Below the pieces are notes generated by a model. The model saw only the letters and a program-made list of their open reading frames with translations, was not told the DNA's origin and did no database searches. A stretch of 64,000 nt of DNA. Origin: Mxb001 sp046046455. GTDB lineage: Bacteria; Actinomycetota; Actinomycetes; S36-B12. How positions within the stretch are numbered: the stretch's first letter is position 1; each line of letters begins with the position of its first letter. The stretch spans positions 124,001-188,000 of the forward strand of contig JBJOJS010000066.1 in NCBI GenBank assembly GCA_046046455.1, given 5' to 3'. Below, piece after piece: positions 62,513-64,000 of the stretch. A program made the position numbers and the translations under genes.

Positions 62513-63351
62513 GACCCACCCACCAGGTCGATGCCGACGTTGTCGATGAGCCTTGTCCCATCCACGCGCACGGCGACGAGGAGTCGTCCGCTGCGACCGG
62601 GTACGGGTTCGCCCAGCGCCTCGTTGGTGACGCACACGTAGTCGATGTCGAGTCCCTCGGACTCCAAGAGGGCACGCGCAGCAGCAGCAATACCCGTAGC
62701 ACCTGATCCGGCAGCCTCGCGGCCCGCCTGCAGCGCGCGTGGGACGACCGCGGCGGTTTCCCGGGCTGCGGCCGAAAGGTAGCGATTGCGACTGCTCATC
62801 GCGAGGCCATCCGCCTCGCGTACGGTCGGCACGCCGACGACCTGCACGCGGAAGTCCAACGCACGCACCATGTCGCCGATGAGCACGAGCTGCTGATAGT
62901 CCTTCTCTCCGAAGAGCGCGATGTCGGGTCGGGTGATGTGCATCAGCTTGGCGACGACGGTGAGCACTCCCGCGAAGTGCCCCGGGCGGCTCGCGCCTTC
63001 GAGGATGTCGCCACGAGAGCCGGGATCGACTGTGATGCCGAGCTCCGCACCGCCGTACACCTCCGACACGGACGGCGCGAAGACGACGTCTACGCCGTTG
63101 CGCTCGCACACCTCGACATCGGCTTCGAGAGTGCGGGGGTAGCGGTCGAAGTCCTCCCCCGCGCCGAACTGCGTGGGATTGACGAAGTCCGTGACGATGA
63201 TGCGGCCCTGTCCGGGGAGTCGGCGGCGGGCCTCACGCATGAGTTCAGCGTGACCCTCGTGCAGGGCGCCCATCGTCATGACGACCGCGGTCGGTGCTGT
63301 CTCCGCCGTAGCCGCGTCGAGCTCCTCGCGCGTGCGCACCAGCACGGTCAT
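62509..63351 (-). CDS. panC: pantothenate synthetase
   Basis: Ligates pantoate and beta-alanine, 280 residues. The HIGH-like VVMTMGALHEGHAELM (about 23-38), FVNPTQFGAGEDFDRYPRTL (about 56-75), FGEKDYQQL and the KMSKS-like MSSRNRYLS are clear. The start overlaps the DUF2520-type gene stop (ATGA). panD, which sits beside panC in mycobacteria, is not found here; nadB and nadC take that position. Confidence 0.97.
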   Translation of the reverse strand: MTVLVRTREELDAATAETAPTAVVMTMGALHEGHAELMREARRRLPGQGRIIVTDFVNPTQFGAGEDFDRYPRTLEADVEVCERNGVDVVFAPSVSEVYGGAELGITVDPGSRGDILEGASRPGHFAGVLTVVAKLMHITRPDIALFGEKDYQQLVLIGDMVRALDFRVQVVGVPTVREADGLAMSSRNRYLSAAARETAAVVPRALQAGREAAGSGATGIAAAARALLESEGLDIDYVCVTNEALGEPVPGRSGRLLVAVRVDGTRLIDNVGIDLVGGS

Positions 63352-64000
63352 CGCTCGTCCTCCGACAGGATCGCGCGCAGGGCATCGGCATCCAATTCGG
63401 AGAGAGTGCCCAATGCGCGCGCCCGGTCCACGGTGGCGAGCGCCAGGGCCCGATAGGTGCGCTCCACGTCGGCGTCAGGCATCTCCTCGACGTGTGCGCG
63501 CACGGTCGCATGATCGGCGCGGGCCACCGGACCGGTGAGCGCTCGATCTCCTTCACGCAGTGCGTTGTCGAGTGCGGCGCTGAGCAGGGGCCGCGCGATG
63601 CGCTCCGGCTCGGCCACACCCGCTGCCGCGAGCAGGTCGAGGGTTTGCGCCACGAGAGTGACGAGGTGGTTTGCCCCGTGGGCAAGTGCCGCGTGGTAAA
63701 GGGTGCGACGTTCATCGGCGACGTCGACAGGGTCGCCGCCCATCTCCATCACGAGTGCCGCAGCGATCGAGTCGCCACCGTGGCCCGCGGTCACGCCGAA
63801 GGGGCAGTCATCGAGCCGGTCGAGGTCGAGGCTCGTACCGGTGAAGGTCATCACCGGGTGCGCCGCGATGGGGATGACACCCGAGAGCGGGTCCAAGACA
63901 CCGAGGCCGTGGCGCCCGGATAGGTGCATCACGATCTGTCCCGGGTGCACGTCCGATGCCACCGCATCCACCACGGATGCCAGCGCGTCGTCGGGTACAG
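63348..64000 (-). CDS. DUF2520-type Rossmann-like protein (partial, 5' end off window)
   Basis: About 217 residues are readable. The frame continues past the right edge: upstream of 63974 it reads VPDDALASVVDAVAS, typical of the centre of a Rossmann-like oxidoreductase, then IVMHLSGRHGL, IPIAAHPVMTFTG (about the GAxHPLxxF motif), and a helical ketopantoate-reductase-like C-terminus with HAALAHGANHLVTLV. It matches the Rv3603c-type gene upstream of panC in actinobacteria. It may provide pantoate, but that is speculation. Confidence 0.85.
   Translation of the reverse strand, partial: VPDDALASVVDAVASDVHPGQIVMHLSGRHGLGVLDPLSGVIPIAAHPVMTFTGTSLDLDRLDDCPFGVTAGHGGDSIAAALVMEMGGDPVDVADERRTLYHAALAHGANHLVTLVAQTLDLLAAAGVAEPERIARPLLSAALDNALREGDRALTGPVARADHATVRAHVEEMPDADVERTYRALALATVDRARALGTLSELDADALRAILSEDER

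Overview
The window is a compact, high-GC chromosomal segment with about 57 protein-coding genes, no gap above about 220 bp, and no RNA gene, insertion sequence, CRISPR array or prophage that I can see. It looks like a Gram-positive actinobacterium. The evidence is a complete-type nuo cluster, the full menaquinone set, a system II (Ccs) cytochrome c maturation cluster, a 32-residue bS22-like ribosomal protein next to a BldC-like regulator, DUF4229 next to menA, a UVR-containing ClpC, and radA-disA. Gene order resembles two Mycobacterium tuberculosis blocks (roughly Rv0496-Rv0561 and Rv3585-Rv3603) brought together. I cannot name the genus.

Layout. 1-15080 (minus): nuoABCDEFGHIJKLMN, complex I, with nuoN cut by the left edge; almost every junction is an ATGA, GTGA or TGATG overlap. 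15163-24797: menaquinone biosynthesis (menG, an isochorismate synthase, menD, menC, menB, menE, menA), interrupted by an unusual TetR-like/ACT-like/GNAT fusion at 17310-19022. 24612-25469: DUF4229 and PLDc_N membrane proteins. 25509-30093 (minus): ccsB, resB, ccdA, a TlpA/ResA thioredoxin and a histidine phosphatase, preceded by fused cobA/hemD and rex. 32558-33690: glutaredoxin-like and HAD-IB genes diverging from one shared promoter. 33687-36006 (minus): acyltransferase, epimerase, bS22, BldC-like. 36169-39575 (minus): acuC, proC, a TetR regulator and a TIM-barrel protein. 39603-43696: P-type ATPase and Ppx/GppA, diverging from a cysteine-rich protein. 43755-48401: radA, disA, two anchored hypotheticals and mutY. 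48422-50920: clpC. 51110-56245: a 1711-residue secreted Rhs/YD-repeat protein. 56463-64000 (minus): amidase, argA-type GNAT, lysS, coaX, nadC, nadB, panC and a DUF2520-type Rossmann protein cut by the right edge.

How the parts fit together. MenF-D-C-B-E-A-G make the quinone that Nuo reduces; CcsB/ResB/CcdA/ResA mature the c-type cytochromes of the same chain; Rex would tie expression to NADH/NAD+; NadB/NadC make the NAD that Nuo oxidises; CobA/HemD feeds tetrapyrroles. The window is thus largely a respiration and redox-cofactor neighbourhood, followed by a DNA-repair, proteostasis and cofactor neighbourhood.

The observations most worth checking are: (i) the TetR-like/ACT-like/GNAT fusion; (ii) a giant Rhs protein in the lysS-clpC interval, where lsr2 usually sits, with a 216-residue unidentified C-terminus and no adjacent immunity gene; (iii) at least a dozen genes whose start codon lies 6-8 nt after a TANNNT -10 box, which predicts leaderless mRNAs; (iv) DisA with RHS in place of the RHR motif; (v) absence of hemA, hemC, hemB and hemL from the rex-hemD-ccs block. 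Start codons were chosen from operon overlaps, Shine-Dalgarno sequences and these -10 boxes. All positions are read by eye; no database search was run.
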